Shown here piece after piece: positions 35,271-43,440 of a stretch of 64,000 bases of DNA. The stretch covers positions 6,763 to 70,762 of the forward strand of contig CAZWMD010000017.1 of the NCBI GenBank assembly GCA_964634815.1, given 5' to 3'. The notes under the pieces are model-generated. The model did not search any database, was not told the origin of the DNA, and saw only the letters and a list, made by a program, of their open reading frames with translations. This stretch comes from JALZVT01 sp964634815. GTDB taxonomy: Bacteria > Pseudomonadota > Gammaproteobacteria > Pseudomonadales > Azotimanducaceae. Every line of letters begins with the position of its first letter. Within the stretch, counting starts at the first letter, position 1. A program made the translations under genes and the position numbers.

Positions 35271-35321
35271 AGTCGAGACTCTGGGCCACCTGGGCGGATA
35301 ATCCCGGTCACTTATTGGTAT

Positions 35322-35426
35322 GGGTTGATTAACAACGGGTTGGTCAGGAACGGATTGGTCAGAAACGGACTAGTCAGACACAGATTGGCTACACTCAGAT
35401 TAGTTGGAAATGGGTTAGATCGATGA
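35322..35426 (+). repeat. Seven degenerate 15-bp tandem repeats upstream of perM
   Basis: Seven consecutive 15-base units close to GGATTGGTCAGAAAC fill 35322-35426, ending 22 bases before the perM start. Units 2-4 (35337-35381) are most alike; the outer ones are diverged. The segment has no open protein with this repeat and no known site motif. Possibly a decayed minisatellite or a set of protein-binding sites. Confidence 0.75.
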
Positions 35427-35448
35427 TGCTTGCCGGGAAGTTTTCGTC

Positions 35449-36582
35449 ATGAAGTTTATGGATGTGATTGGCGGCTGGATAAACCGCTATTTTGCCAATG
35501 AGGAAGCGATCTTCTTGATTGTTTTCCTCTCAGCCGGATTAGCGGTTGTGATTTCTCTGGGAACCTACCTGGCTCCAGTGCTTACCGGACTTGTGCTCGC
35601 CTTTGTGCTCGAAGGTCTGGTGCGTCGCCTGGAGCTTGTGGGCCTGCCCAGGGTTGTGGCCGTATCTGTGACCTTTCTGGTGTTTACCGGATTGCTGGTG
35701 GGATTCATTTTGATCGTCTTGCCGCTGGTTTGGCGTCAGTTGCGCGCGTTGGTTGATGCCGTACCGGCGCTCCTGGTTAGACTGCAGGACGCATCTATCG
35801 AACTCCCTGAGAGCTTTGGAGACCTGCTGACCCGTGAGCAGATCCAGGGCTACGTTAACCTGGCAGTGGGTGAGGTCGGAAATCTGAGCCGCGGGATGGT
35901 AGAAACTCTGGTGTCCCAGGTGCCGTCGGTTGTGGGGCTATTGATCTATCTGGTGCTTGTCCCGATCTCTGTATTCTTCTTTCTGAAGGATCGCGATTCA
36001 CTCATCGCCTGGTTTGGGTCACTTCTGCCGCGTGAGCGCCCTCTGCTTGAGCGGGTGGGCAGCGAGATGAATCGTCAACTTGCGAACTATGTGCGTGGAA
36101 AATTCATCGAGATATTCATTGTCGGTTCGGCGAGCTATGTTGCCTTCGAGTTTATGGGGCTGAATTATGCCGCGTTGCTTGGACTGCTGGTTGGTATCTC
36201 GGTCCTGGTGCCATACGTGGGCGCTGCGGTTGTCACCATTCCTGTTGCCTTGGTGGCATACAGTCAGTGGGGTTGGACCGGTGAGTTCGGCTGGCTCATG
36301 CTGGTCTACGGTATTATCCAGGCGCTGGATGGCAACGTGCTGGTGCCGTTACTGTTCTCCGGTGCCGTAAACCTCCATCCAATTACCATTATTGTGGCGG
36401 TCCTGGCGTTTGGTGGCTTGTGGGGGATCTGGGGGGTATTTTTTGCAATTCCTCTCGCGACTCTGGTCAAAGCTGTGTACGACGCCTGGCCCAGTGATTT
36501 GGTGGTTAGAGACGACGGCGGTGATTTCACTACAGGGAATTTCCGTGCCTCAACGCCAGCTGGGTCTGCGTCGGACGATTGA
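35449..36582 (+). CDS. perM: AI-2E/PerM-family membrane transporter
   Basis: A 377-residue polytopic inner-membrane protein with about seven or eight hydrophobic helices (for example IFLIVFLSAGLAVVISLGTYL, VAVSVTFLVFTGLLVGFILIV, VGLLIYLVLVPISVFFFLKDRDS, GLLVGISVLVPYVGAAVVTIP). PIxVFFFLKD and the terminal GxxWGIWGVFFAIPLATLVKAV are family hallmarks. Members include AI-2 exporters and Na+/H+ antiporters, but most are undefined. Order with tusA and dapA matches Pseudomonas, except that bcp is missing between perM and dapA. Confidence 0.9.
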   Translation: MKFMDVIGGWINRYFANEEAIFLIVFLSAGLAVVISLGTYLAPVLTGLVLAFVLEGLVRRLELVGLPRVVAVSVTFLVFTGLLVGFILIVLPLVWRQLRALVDAVPALLVRLQDASIELPESFGDLLTREQIQGYVNLAVGEVGNLSRGMVETLVSQVPSVVGLLIYLVLVPISVFFFLKDRDSLIAWFGSLLPRERPLLERVGSEMNRQLANYVRGKFIEIFIVGSASYVAFEFMGLNYAALLGLLVGISVLVPYVGAAVVTIPVALVAYSQWGWTGEFGWLMLVYGIIQALDGNVLVPLLFSGAVNLHPITIIVAVLAFGGLWGIWGVFFAIPLATLVKAVYDAWPSDLVVRDDGGDFTTGNFRASTPAGSASDD

Positions 36583-36652
36583 ATTTGTGGGCAGTGCCCC
36601 TGAGCTTTACCATACCGGGCGATTTTCCTAACCGATCCACAGGACACCACAC

Positions 36653-37528
36653 ATGTTGAGCGGCAGTATCGTGGCTTTGGTCACCCCTATGGCGCCTGAT
36701 GGCGCCGTACACTGGCAAGAACTTGACGAACTAATCGACTGGCATGTCGCTAGCGGTACCAGTGGGATTGTTCCCATGGGCACCACGGGCGAGTCGGCCA
36801 CATTGAATGTCGAGGAGCACCTTAAGGTCATCAAAGCCACTATCAAACGGGTGGCGGGTCGAGTTCCGGTGATCGCGGGTACGGGTGCCAATGCGACCGC
36901 AGAGGCGATTCATCAGACCCAGGAAGCGCAGCGACTGGGCGCTGATGCTGCCTTGCTGGTGACGCCCTATTACAATCGTCCAACCCAGCGTGGTCTGATT
37001 TCCCACTATGAGGCGATCGCTGCTGCCACCGATATTCCTCTGGTGCTCTACAACGTGCCGCCACGAACAGCGTGCGACATGCTCGCACCGACGGTGGCTG
37101 AACTGGCAACTATCGAATCGATCATTGGTATTAAAGAGGCCTGTGGTGATCCGGAACGTGTTGCCGAAATCCGGGCGCTCTGCGACGACCAGTTTATCGT
37201 TTTGTCCGGCGAAGACGCCCAAACCTACCGGATGGCGGAACTCGGCGCTCTTGGAACGATCTCCGTAAGTGCCAATGTAGTGCCCTCACAGATGGCGGAG
37301 TTTTGTCGGGCGTTCCTGGATAAGGACATGACCAGGGCAAAAGAGCTGGACAGCCAGCTTCAGCCGATTCACGACGCGATGTTTATTGAATCCAGTCCGC
37401 AACCAGTTAAATGGGCGCTTAATCAGATGAACAAGATATCTGCTGGGATCCGTTTGCCATTATTGCCTCTCTCAGAGGCCAATCAGCCAGCTGTCCGAAA
37501 AGCGCTAGAGGGCCAGGGGGCATTATGA
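36653..37528 (+). CDS. dapA: 4-hydroxy-tetrahydrodipicolinate synthase
   Basis: A 291-residue TIM-barrel lyase condensing pyruvate with aspartate semialdehyde in lysine/diaminopimelate synthesis. The Schiff-base lysine is Lys161 (GIKEACGD), Tyr133 lies in VLYNVPPRTA, and PMGTTGESATL is the N-terminal signature. AGGA stands eight bases before the ATG. Its stop overlaps bamC (ATGA). Confidence 0.97.
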   Translation: MLSGSIVALVTPMAPDGAVHWQELDELIDWHVASGTSGIVPMGTTGESATLNVEEHLKVIKATIKRVAGRVPVIAGTGANATAEAIHQTQEAQRLGADAALLVTPYYNRPTQRGLISHYEAIAAATDIPLVLYNVPPRTACDMLAPTVAELATIESIIGIKEACGDPERVAEIRALCDDQFIVLSGEDAQTYRMAELGALGTISVSANVVPSQMAEFCRAFLDKDMTRAKELDSQLQPIHDAMFIESSPQPVKWALNQMNKISAGIRLPLLPLSEANQPAVRKALEGQGAL

Positions 37529-38661
37529 AGTTGTCTAGGTTCAGAGTTAAAGATGCGATTGGATTGTGCGGCTTGCTGGTTGCCGTCAGCCTGCTGGCGG
37601 GCTGTTCCCGTTGGATTAACGATGATAAAGGTCTCATCGTTAATCGATCCGATGACTATCTCGATGTGCCTCTGCGAGATGGTCTGGAAGTTCCGGAAGA
37701 CCTTTCAAATCTTAGAGTCAGCGATCCATTTGCTATTCCAGAAATCGTCAACAGCGGCGGGACCACATACCCCAAGAAAGCCCCAAGGCCTGTGCCCATT
37801 ATTGCTGGAGCAGAGAGTAAGGGGGCCAAGATTCAAAAGCTGGGGGACCGTCGCTGGTTGGTTCTCAGTGAGCCGCCTTCAGTAGTATGGCCCAAGCTAA
37901 AACAGTTCCTCGCGGAAAACGGTGTTGATTCAGACACGGAAGAGGCGCTTCGCGGACGGATTACCACTGGCTGGGTGCAGGTCGATGGCGAGGATAATCG
38001 TGATGTTGTGCGATTGGCTATTGCGCAAGCTAAGAGCGACAGTTCTTCTACCGGAGGCCGTGATCGCGTTAACTTTAGCGTGGAACAGGGCTTGCGAGAG
38101 AATACAACCGAGATCCATGTTCGCCACCAAAATGATGTGCTCGGCTCCGACGCCGACGTTCCCGACGACAAACTACTATCAATCGAATCGGCTGTGGTTG
38201 CGGTTGAGGAGAGCATCCTGAGAGAGCTGGGCGGCTATCTGGCGTCGGAGGTTAGTTCTCAAAGTGTGTCTCGTGCTGGCCAGGATTTGGTGGGGTCCAG
38301 TAAGGCCGAGCTGTCCACTGCCACAGATGGTCAACCGATTCTTCGATTGAATCTGGACTTTGACCGGGCCTGGGCTTCAATCACCCAGGCGTTGGACAAG
38401 GCCGAAGTTGAAGTCACAGACCTCGATCGTTCAGAGGGCATATTGTACGTTGATCTGCCCGAGGCGTTGCTTAGCGGTGAGCCAGAGAAGCGCGGATTTT
38501 TGGGTCGCAAGCGCAAGGGCGCGCTGCTTGCGATGCAGATTCTGGTTCTGCCAGCCTCCACAGGTGGCTATCAGGTAAGGGCGGTAGATAAAGAGTCATC
38601 AGCGATAGACCCGAGTCGTGCTCGCGAAGTGCTGAACCTTATTCGCGAATACGCGATTTGA
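37525..38661 (+). CDS. bamC: Outer membrane assembly lipoprotein BamC
   Basis: A 378-residue lipoprotein with lipobox LLAGC (Cys27) and the unstructured BamD-binding N-terminus (INDDKGLIVNRSDDYLDVPL...LEVPEDL). Two helix-grip domains follow (GDRRWLVLSEPPSVVWPKLKQFL; PILRLNLDFDRAWASITQAL). It is part of the outer-membrane beta-barrel assembly machine. Start inside the dapA stop; its own stop overlaps the ATG of the next gene. Confidence 0.93.
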   Translation: MKLSRFRVKDAIGLCGLLVAVSLLAGCSRWINDDKGLIVNRSDDYLDVPLRDGLEVPEDLSNLRVSDPFAIPEIVNSGGTTYPKKAPRPVPIIAGAESKGAKIQKLGDRRWLVLSEPPSVVWPKLKQFLAENGVDSDTEEALRGRITTGWVQVDGEDNRDVVRLAIAQAKSDSSSTGGRDRVNFSVEQGLRENTTEIHVRHQNDVLGSDADVPDDKLLSIESAVVAVEESILRELGGYLASEVSSQSVSRAGQDLVGSSKAELSTATDGQPILRLNLDFDRAWASITQALDKAEVEVTDLDRSEGILYVDLPEALLSGEPEKRGFLGRKRKGALLAMQILVLPASTGGYQVRAVDKESSAIDPSRAREVLNLIREYAI

Positions 38662-39567
38662 TGCGCCTGGCCTCATTAGGGAGCGGCAGCAAGGGCAATG
38701 CGACACTTGTACAGCTGGGTGACCAGCTGTTGTTGGTGGATTGTGGATTTAGCACCAGGCAAGTGACTACGCGCCTCAAGCGACTGGATCTGGCACCAGG
38801 CGATATCACGGCATTATTGGTTACGCACGAGCATTCTGATCATATGCGCGGAGTGCAGACACTCGCTCATAAATTCAATATTCCGGTTTACGCCTCCCAT
38901 GGAACGCTCAAGGCCATGGATTTTCCCTTTGCGGCGCAGAGTTTCGATTCTCACGAATCCTTCGCCTTAGGGAATGTTCAGGTCATTCCGGTTGCTGTGC
39001 CCCATGATGCTCGAGAGCCTACTCAGTTTGTCTTCGTCCATGATGGTGTGAAAGTTGGCGTGCTCTCAGATCTTGGCCACGTGACCCCGCACGTAATCGC
39101 AAGTTACAAAGATTGCGATTTGCTCCTGATGGAGAGCAATCATGACCTGGGTATGCTGAAGTCCGGACGCTACCCACCCTATCTGCAACGCCGTGTGGGA
39201 GGGCTCCACGGACACCTCAATAATCAACAGGCTGTCGAACTCCTCGAGGCAATAGGGCACGCCGGTTTGCGTGTTGTGATAGGCCACGTTAGCGAGGCGA
39301 ACAACGATCTGGAGATTATTAAACAATCGTTCGCCGGGCTTCGCTCCCAAGTGGCCTCTATCGAAATCGCCAGCCAAAGCGAAGGGGTCCAGTGGCAAAC
39401 ACTTGATCGGTCCCACGGCGACNNNNNNNNNNNNNNNNNNNNNNNNNNNNNNNNNNNNNNNNNNNNNNNNNNNNNNNNNNNNNNNNNNNNNNNNNNNNNN
39501 NNNNNNNNNNNNNNNNNNNNNNCAAACACTTGATCGGTCCCACGGCGACGAGGCGCTTGTGCTGTAA
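38661..39567 (+). CDS. MBL-fold hydrolase (YycJ-like), split by an assembly gap
   Basis: A metallo-beta-lactamase-fold protein: MRLASLGSGSKGNATLVQ, VTHEHSDHMRGV (HxHxDH), VLSDLGHVTPHV, MESNHD and VIGHVSEANND give the metal site. Family members are exonuclease-like hydrolases. I start at the ATG at 38661 (TGATG overlap with bamC), not the TTG one codon earlier. N fills 39423-39522. The 27 bases before the gap (39396-39422) repeat after it (39523-39549); collapsing them restores the frame and a stop at 39565-39567 after GDEALVL. So the gene is intact in the genome, about 260 residues. Confidence 0.87.
39423..39522. other. Assembly gap (100 N) inside the MBL hydrolase gene
   Basis: The 27 bases CAAACACTTGATCGG...GGCGAC stand on both sides of the N run. 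Joining them gives an uninterrupted reading frame, so the gap is probably artificial. Confidence 0.88.
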
Positions 39568-39573
39568 GGCTGA

Positions 39574-39655
39574 GCGATTTTAGGGACAGCCACTGAAAGA
39601 TCCCGTATTTCTGCGACTTTAGGGACAGCCGCTGAAACATGGAGCGACTTTAGGG
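39574..39655 (+). repeat. Two and a half direct repeats with a GGGACAGCC core
   Basis: GCGATTTTAGGGACAGCC plus ACTGAAA (39574-39598), the same with two changes (39613-39637) and a half copy GCGACTTTAGGG (39644-39655). The core GGGACAGCC is the same as in the REP-like copies elsewhere. They start seven bases after the MBL gene stop. Confidence 0.8.
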
Positions 39656-39664
39656 CGTATTTTT

Positions 39665-39733
39665 GGGACATCCAGGAAATTTGATTCGCTCGGGGTCGCA
39701 GTTTTGCTTGGTTGAGCGAGTGCTTGGATGTCC
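39665..39733 (+). repeat. REP-like element with inverted arms
   Basis: GGGACATCCAGG (39665-39676) and the inverted arm CTTGGATGTCC (39723-39733) bound a 69-base segment that contains TTGATTCGCTCGGGG. Same arms as at 30.8 and 42 kb. Probably a doublet (REPIN-like) of the dispersed family. Confidence 0.7.
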
Positions 39734-39998
39734 GCAATTCAAAAAAGCTCATAAACAGGTGCTTTGAGCTGGTCCCAGCCCGCGTTTAGCTGTTTTTTCG
39801 CTGATATGTGCGCTATTTCCTCATTCCGTACTTCGTTTTACACCAATTGGAGTATGTGCTCGCAAACTAGACCTAATAAGCTCTTTTCAGAGCCCCAGGG
39901 ACGGGGCCGCTATTCAGAGACCGAGCGCGCTGCCTTTGGCACGCGCTCGGCCTTATTCTTGTTAAAGTAGGCGTTTGATTCTCTCAATTGAGCTTACT
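39734..39998. other. Intergenic region upstream of the CnoX-like gene
   Basis: About 265 bases with no convincing gene. Two hairpins stand near its end: AGCCCC/GGGGC at about 39890-39908 and the strong one at 39921-39950. Otherwise nothing is recognised. Confidence 0.6.
39921..39950 (+). terminator. Strong hairpin before the CnoX-like gene
   Basis: CCGAGCGCG (39921-39929) pairs with CGCGCTCGG (39942-39950), and TGCC/GGCA extends the stem around a TTT loop. The following CCTTATTCTTGTT is only moderately T-rich. It could end upstream transcription or act as a leader attenuator for the next gene. Confidence 0.6.
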
Positions 39999-40853
39999 GT
40001 GAACGCGAACCCTCTCGTATTTCCTACTGACCCCCAGAGCTTTCAGAACGATGTTATAGAGCGTTCAAACGAAGCCCCGGTAATTGTGCTGTTCTTCGCA
40101 GAACAAATGCCAGAGACGCTGGCTGCACGCGATTTTCTAGACACCCTGGTTAGCGCTAGTGCGGGCAAACTTCTCCTGGCGCTTGTGGATGTTGCTGCGG
40201 ATCAATCTCTTGCCCAGCATCTTAGAGTCCAGACTCTCCCAAGCATTAGAGTCGTCAAGGACGGTCAGCTCCTGGAGCAGCTGGATGGGCCTCAACCGGA
40301 AGAAGCCTTGTCTGCATTATGCGACCGCTTAACCATGTCGAGTGCCGACGTTCTTCAAGAACAGCTTGCCCACCTGCTTGAGACAGAGGATTTTGATGCT
40401 GCGTTGGCTGTATTAAAGAGAGCTATCGAAGAGGAGCCAGCGAACCCGGCATTTCGTGTTGAGCTGGCTGACCTGCTCCTGCGGCAGGGGAACATGGATG
40501 ATGCCAAGGTAGCGCTGGCTAGTATCAGTGAAGATACTCCAGGGCTGGCTCGCCCTAAGGCCAGGCTCACTTTTATTGAAGAAGCGAGTCAGCTCGATGC
40601 AATCGAAGTCTTGTTGGATAAACTTCGTGTCGAGCCGGAAAATTTAGAGACGCAGCACTCCCTTGCGATTTCGTGTGCCTCTGAGAACAGAATTGAGGAG
40701 GCGCTTGAGTACGCACTCGGTGTTTTGTGCGCGGATCGGAAGTTCAAAGAGGACATTGGCCGATTAACAATGCTCAGGATTTTTGATCTGCTACCCCAAG
40801 GCGATGCTCTTGCTTCTTCTTTCCGACGACGTATGTTTAATTTTATGCACTAG
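39999..40853 (+). CDS. CnoX/YbbN-like thioredoxin-TPR chaperedoxin
   Basis: A 284-residue protein: a thioredoxin-like domain (PVIVLFFAEQMPETLAARDFL to LPSIRVVKDGQLLEQLDG) whose active site lacks both cysteines, then TPR-like helices (LAHLLETEDFDAALAVLKRA, NPAFRVELADLLLRQGNMDD) and the family's C-terminal FRRRMFNFMH. CnoX protects proteins against aggregation and over-oxidation and hands them to GroEL. I use GTG at 39999; a TTG at 39975 is the alternative. It overlaps the convergent RAYT gene by 11 bases. Confidence 0.85.
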   Translation: MNANPLVFPTDPQSFQNDVIERSNEAPVIVLFFAEQMPETLAARDFLDTLVSASAGKLLLALVDVAADQSLAQHLRVQTLPSIRVVKDGQLLEQLDGPQPEEALSALCDRLTMSSADVLQEQLAHLLETEDFDAALAVLKRAIEEEPANPAFRVELADLLLRQGNMDDAKVALASISEDTPGLARPKARLTFIEEASQLDAIEVLLDKLRVEPENLETQHSLAISCASENRIEEALEYALGVLCADRKFKEDIGRLTMLRIFDLLPQGDALASSFRRRMFNFMH

Positions 40854-41799
40854 CGTCTGGAATGCCTTCGGATAGGTCATTTATCGCATTGATTCTTCTT
40901 AGTTCCGGTAGCTGTAACCATTTTTGATTTAGGTGTTTGGTATAGCTCAACAGGCTTTCCCCGCAGCCGTAGGCACGATACCACTGCCTAAAGGAAGCAA
41001 CCCTCGCGATCCATGTCCCCCTCGATTGGTTTAGTTGTGTGAAGAGTGTTGGCGATGCACTCCTGTGTTTTTCAAAACCTGTGCTCCGGGAGTCATTGGT
41101 CCATAGAAGTAACTGGACGTATTCGTTCGTATTAGTGCTTAGGAGTTCTAGACTTGCGAGATTGACGCGAGAGGCATCACATTTGTTGAGCCTTTGCTGT
41201 GCACTCGTGTAATCAGAGGGTATCTTTGTTTTAGGTGAAGCGCGGACCGGGTTCAGATCTACATAAATCATGCAAGCCAGCAGCGCCGTATGATCGAGTA
41301 GAGCGATTGACTTGAAACGTCCTTCCCAGAACCGTCCAGTGCACCCGTCCTCCAGGTTTGCGGCTCGTGCGAGAGGTTCATTAATCTCTCGCATAAACCA
41401 GGATAGGCTTCCAAGCCTCTTCCTGATTTCCTCCAGCTTGCCTTTATTTGCCATCAGGCTTTGCTTTCGATTTTCCAAAGCCTCTGCCGTGTAGCGTCCC
41501 TCATGCCTTGCTAGCCAGCGATCCACAACTTCCTGATCGCTCCAGCTTCCAGTGCGCTTGGGGTCGAGTTTCAGCACGACATGGTAGTGATTGCTCATCA
41601 CTGCGTAAGCGTAGATGTCGATAGCAAATATACGGGAGAGGCCACATATACGGCGACAAATCCACTCGCGTCGATGTTCGAAGGATCTCCCAGTCCAGCG
41701 ATCTTTCCCGCACAGCCAGGATTGACGAACACAACGAGATACGCAGTGGTAATAACCGCCATTGATTTGGTCCACCAGATGCGCTCTTGGATAAGTCAT
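40843..41799 (-). CDS. REP-associated tyrosine transposase (RAYT, Y1_Tnp family)
   Basis: A 318-residue HUH single-strand transposase. The metal-binding motif is HYH (residues 71-73) in AYAVMSNHYHVVLKLDP. Further hallmarks of this RAYT type are YYHCVSRCVRQSWLCG, SWFMREINEPLARAANLEDG and WEGRFKSIALLDHTALLACM followed by YVDLNPVRA. RAYTs are domesticated relatives of IS200/IS605 that act on short REP palindromes scattered through the genome, and the repeats around it (GGACATCCAG) are the likely partner. No terminal inverted repeats of a standard IS are seen. It appears intact. Confidence 0.9.
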   Translation of the reverse strand: MTYPRAHLVDQINGGYYHCVSRCVRQSWLCGKDRWTGRSFEHRREWICRRICGLSRIFAIDIYAYAVMSNHYHVVLKLDPKRTGSWSDQEVVDRWLARHEGRYTAEALENRKQSLMANKGKLEEIRKRLGSLSWFMREINEPLARAANLEDGCTGRFWEGRFKSIALLDHTALLACMIYVDLNPVRASPKTKIPSDYTSAQQRLNKCDASRVNLASLELLSTNTNEYVQLLLWTNDSRSTGFEKHRSASPTLFTQLNQSRGTWIARVASFRQWYRAYGCGESLLSYTKHLNQKWLQLPELRRINAINDLSEGIPDASA

Positions 41800-41926
41800 G
41801 TCGCCATGGTGCAGAAAAATAGATTTGCCCGATGTAGGAGAACATCCGGAGACAAAGGAGATATGTGTACCTCTCTGCTGTGCTATTCGCTCTTAGGTGT
41901 GGGATCAAGAGAATTGGAAAGAGAAT

Positions 41927-42179
41927 AGGACATCCAGGATCTGGATATGACAGTTAATGTGACGGAGTTAATTNNNNNNNNNNNNNNNNNNNNNNNNNNN
42001 NNNNNNNNNNNNNNNNNNNNNNNNNNNNNNNNNNNNNNNNNNNNNNNNNNNNNNNNNNNNNNNNNNNNNNNNNAAGAGAATAGGACATCCAGGATCTGGA
42101 TATGACAGTTAATGTGACGGAGTTAATTTTTCCCACTCCGACTGAGACAAAACCGGTTCAAGCTCTTAGCTGGATGTCC
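41927..42179. repeat. REP-like element upstream of the RAYT, interrupted by a gap
   Basis: AGGACATCCAGG (41927-41938, again at 42082-42092 after the gap) and the inverted CTGGATGTCC (42170-42179) bound the element. N fills 41974-42073. The 55 bases 41919-41973 recur exactly at 42074-42128, so the real element is about 100 bases long and present once. It lies about 130 bases upstream of the RAYT start, where REP sequences flanking a RAYT are expected. Confidence 0.75.
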
Positions 42180-42332
42180 TCAACTCCCAATCACTAGCGT
42201 CCAGTGAGAACGACGTCGCATCTCTAGCTCCCGAGGTCACCTATTCTCCTCCCAAGAATCTGCTGCATAGGCCGTTCTCCCTACTGCGGTGCTTGGTTGT
42301 TTTTTTGAGACTCTATCGGACAAGGAGAGCTG
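42180..42332. other. Upstream region of the FHA-PP2C-kinase cluster
   Basis: About 150 bases between the REP-like element and the FHA gene. It must hold the cluster's promoter, but no hexamer pair is convincing (TTGGTT/TATCGG near 42293-42320, 15 bases apart, is weak). AAGGAG at 42320-42325 is the ribosome site of the FHA gene. Confidence 0.4.
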
Positions 42333-42701
42333 ATGGGTTCCCCTATATCTAATCCATTGCCGGAAACCCAGATTCGTGGATGTCCCGAATTGGTTTTGGT
42401 TTGGCGTGGGTCCGAATTGCGGTTCATCGCCGAGCCTGGGGCGGTTTTCTCGGTTGGCCTTGAGCGTGGGAGTGATCTGGTTGTGCCAGGAACCTATGCG
42501 TCTCGAAACCACGCCAGCCTTCGCTGGCACCGCAACCAGTTTGAGCTTATTGACCACAGTACCAACGGTACCTTTTTACAACTCGAAGACGAACAGGTGA
42601 GCTTTGTTCATAGAACAACGGTTCGCCTTTGGGGCACGGGCTTCCTCTCTTTTGGTGAGCCTCTCACGATCGAGAACGCGCTGAAGTTTAGCCATGGGTG
42701 A
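42333..42701 (+). CDS. FHA-domain protein
   Basis: A 122-residue protein that is almost only a forkhead-associated domain, which binds phosphothreonine peptides. The family residues are visible: GLERGSDLVV (Arg45), SRNHASL (Ser58, His60) and HSTNGTF (Asn78). It has no signal peptide, so it is cytoplasmic. The N-terminal piece IRGCPELV is coded by TGGATGTCCCGAATTGG, which matches the dispersed REP-like repeat. AAGGAG stands seven bases before the ATG. It overlaps the phosphatase gene by eight bases and probably reads the phosphorylation state set by the kinase. Confidence 0.9.
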   Translation: MGSPISNPLPETQIRGCPELVLVWRGSELRFIAEPGAVFSVGLERGSDLVVPGTYASRNHASLRWHRNQFELIDHSTNGTFLQLEDEQVSFVHRTTVRLWGTGFLSFGEPLTIENALKFSHG

Positions 42702-43440
42702 ACGACGTTGGCTTGCTGCCAGTAGAACTCATCCCGGCAATCGCCGACCGAGTAACGAAGACGCGGTTATGGCTTGTTCGAAGGAGTCTATCTGGGCTGT
42801 TGCAGATGGTATGGGTGGTCATGACGCCGGAGATGTTGCCAGTCAGTCTATTGCGGATGCGCTGTTTCCTGAGTCCTCCGAATCGGCAGAGATTCGCTCC
42901 CTCGCAGATCGGGTTGATTGGATTGAGGATCGACTCTTGCTGGTAGACCAATCCCTTCATGAGCAGGCGGCTGAGATGGGCCCCGGTACGGTCATTGGGT
43001 CTACGGTGGTCAGCCTGACCATTGAAGGGGCAACTGGTGTGGCTCTCTGGGCGGGTGATAGCCGGCTCTACAGACTACGTAACAACTGCCTCGAGGTTGT
43101 CACTCGCGATCACAACCCGGTGGCCGATCTTTTAGATTCTGGCGCAATCACCGAGGCAGAAGCTCTGGCCTCGGATACCAATGTGATTACCCGGGCAGTT
43201 GGTGGTCAGCGTCCTCTTGAGCTCGACGTCGCGGTTTTTGATGTAGAACCCAGCGACACATTTCTCCTGTGTACTGACGGACTTTATCGTGAGCTAAGTA
43301 GCTCGGAAATAATAGAGATTTTGCAGCAACAAGATCTTGAGGCTGCTGCTTCTGAACTTGTTGAGCTGGTACTTTCGAGACCAGCTCGTGACAACCTGTC
43401 GCTACTTGTTCTTCGTGGGCTCGACCATGTTACCCACTGA
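42694..43440 (+). CDS. PP2C-family Ser/Thr protein phosphatase
   Basis: A 248-residue metal-dependent phosphatase. RPSNEDA (Asn21-Asp23) and WAVADGMGGHDAGDVAS (Asp38, Gly39) hold the first metal ligands, LLCTDGLYREL and ARDNLSLLVL the others, and ALWAGDSRLYRLR is a core strand. This is the stand-alone bacterial PP2C (PppA/Stp) form, without membrane segments. It overlaps the FHA gene by eight bases and the kinase by 14, so the three are coupled. It should reverse the neighbouring kinase's phosphorylation. Confidence 0.93.
   Translation: MGERRWLAASRTHPGNRRPSNEDAVMACSKESIWAVADGMGGHDAGDVASQSIADALFPESSESAEIRSLADRVDWIEDRLLLVDQSLHEQAAEMGPGTVIGSTVVSLTIEGATGVALWAGDSRLYRLRNNCLEVVTRDHNPVADLLDSGAITEAEALASDTNVITRAVGGQRPLELDVAVFDVEPSDTFLLCTDGLYRELSSSEIIEILQQQDLEAAASELVELVLSRPARDNLSLLVLRGLDHVTH

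Noticed and set aside
40843..41799. Complete insertion sequence around the RAYT
   Set aside because: No terminal inverted repeats, target duplication or second gene; RAYTs are normally single, domesticated genes.
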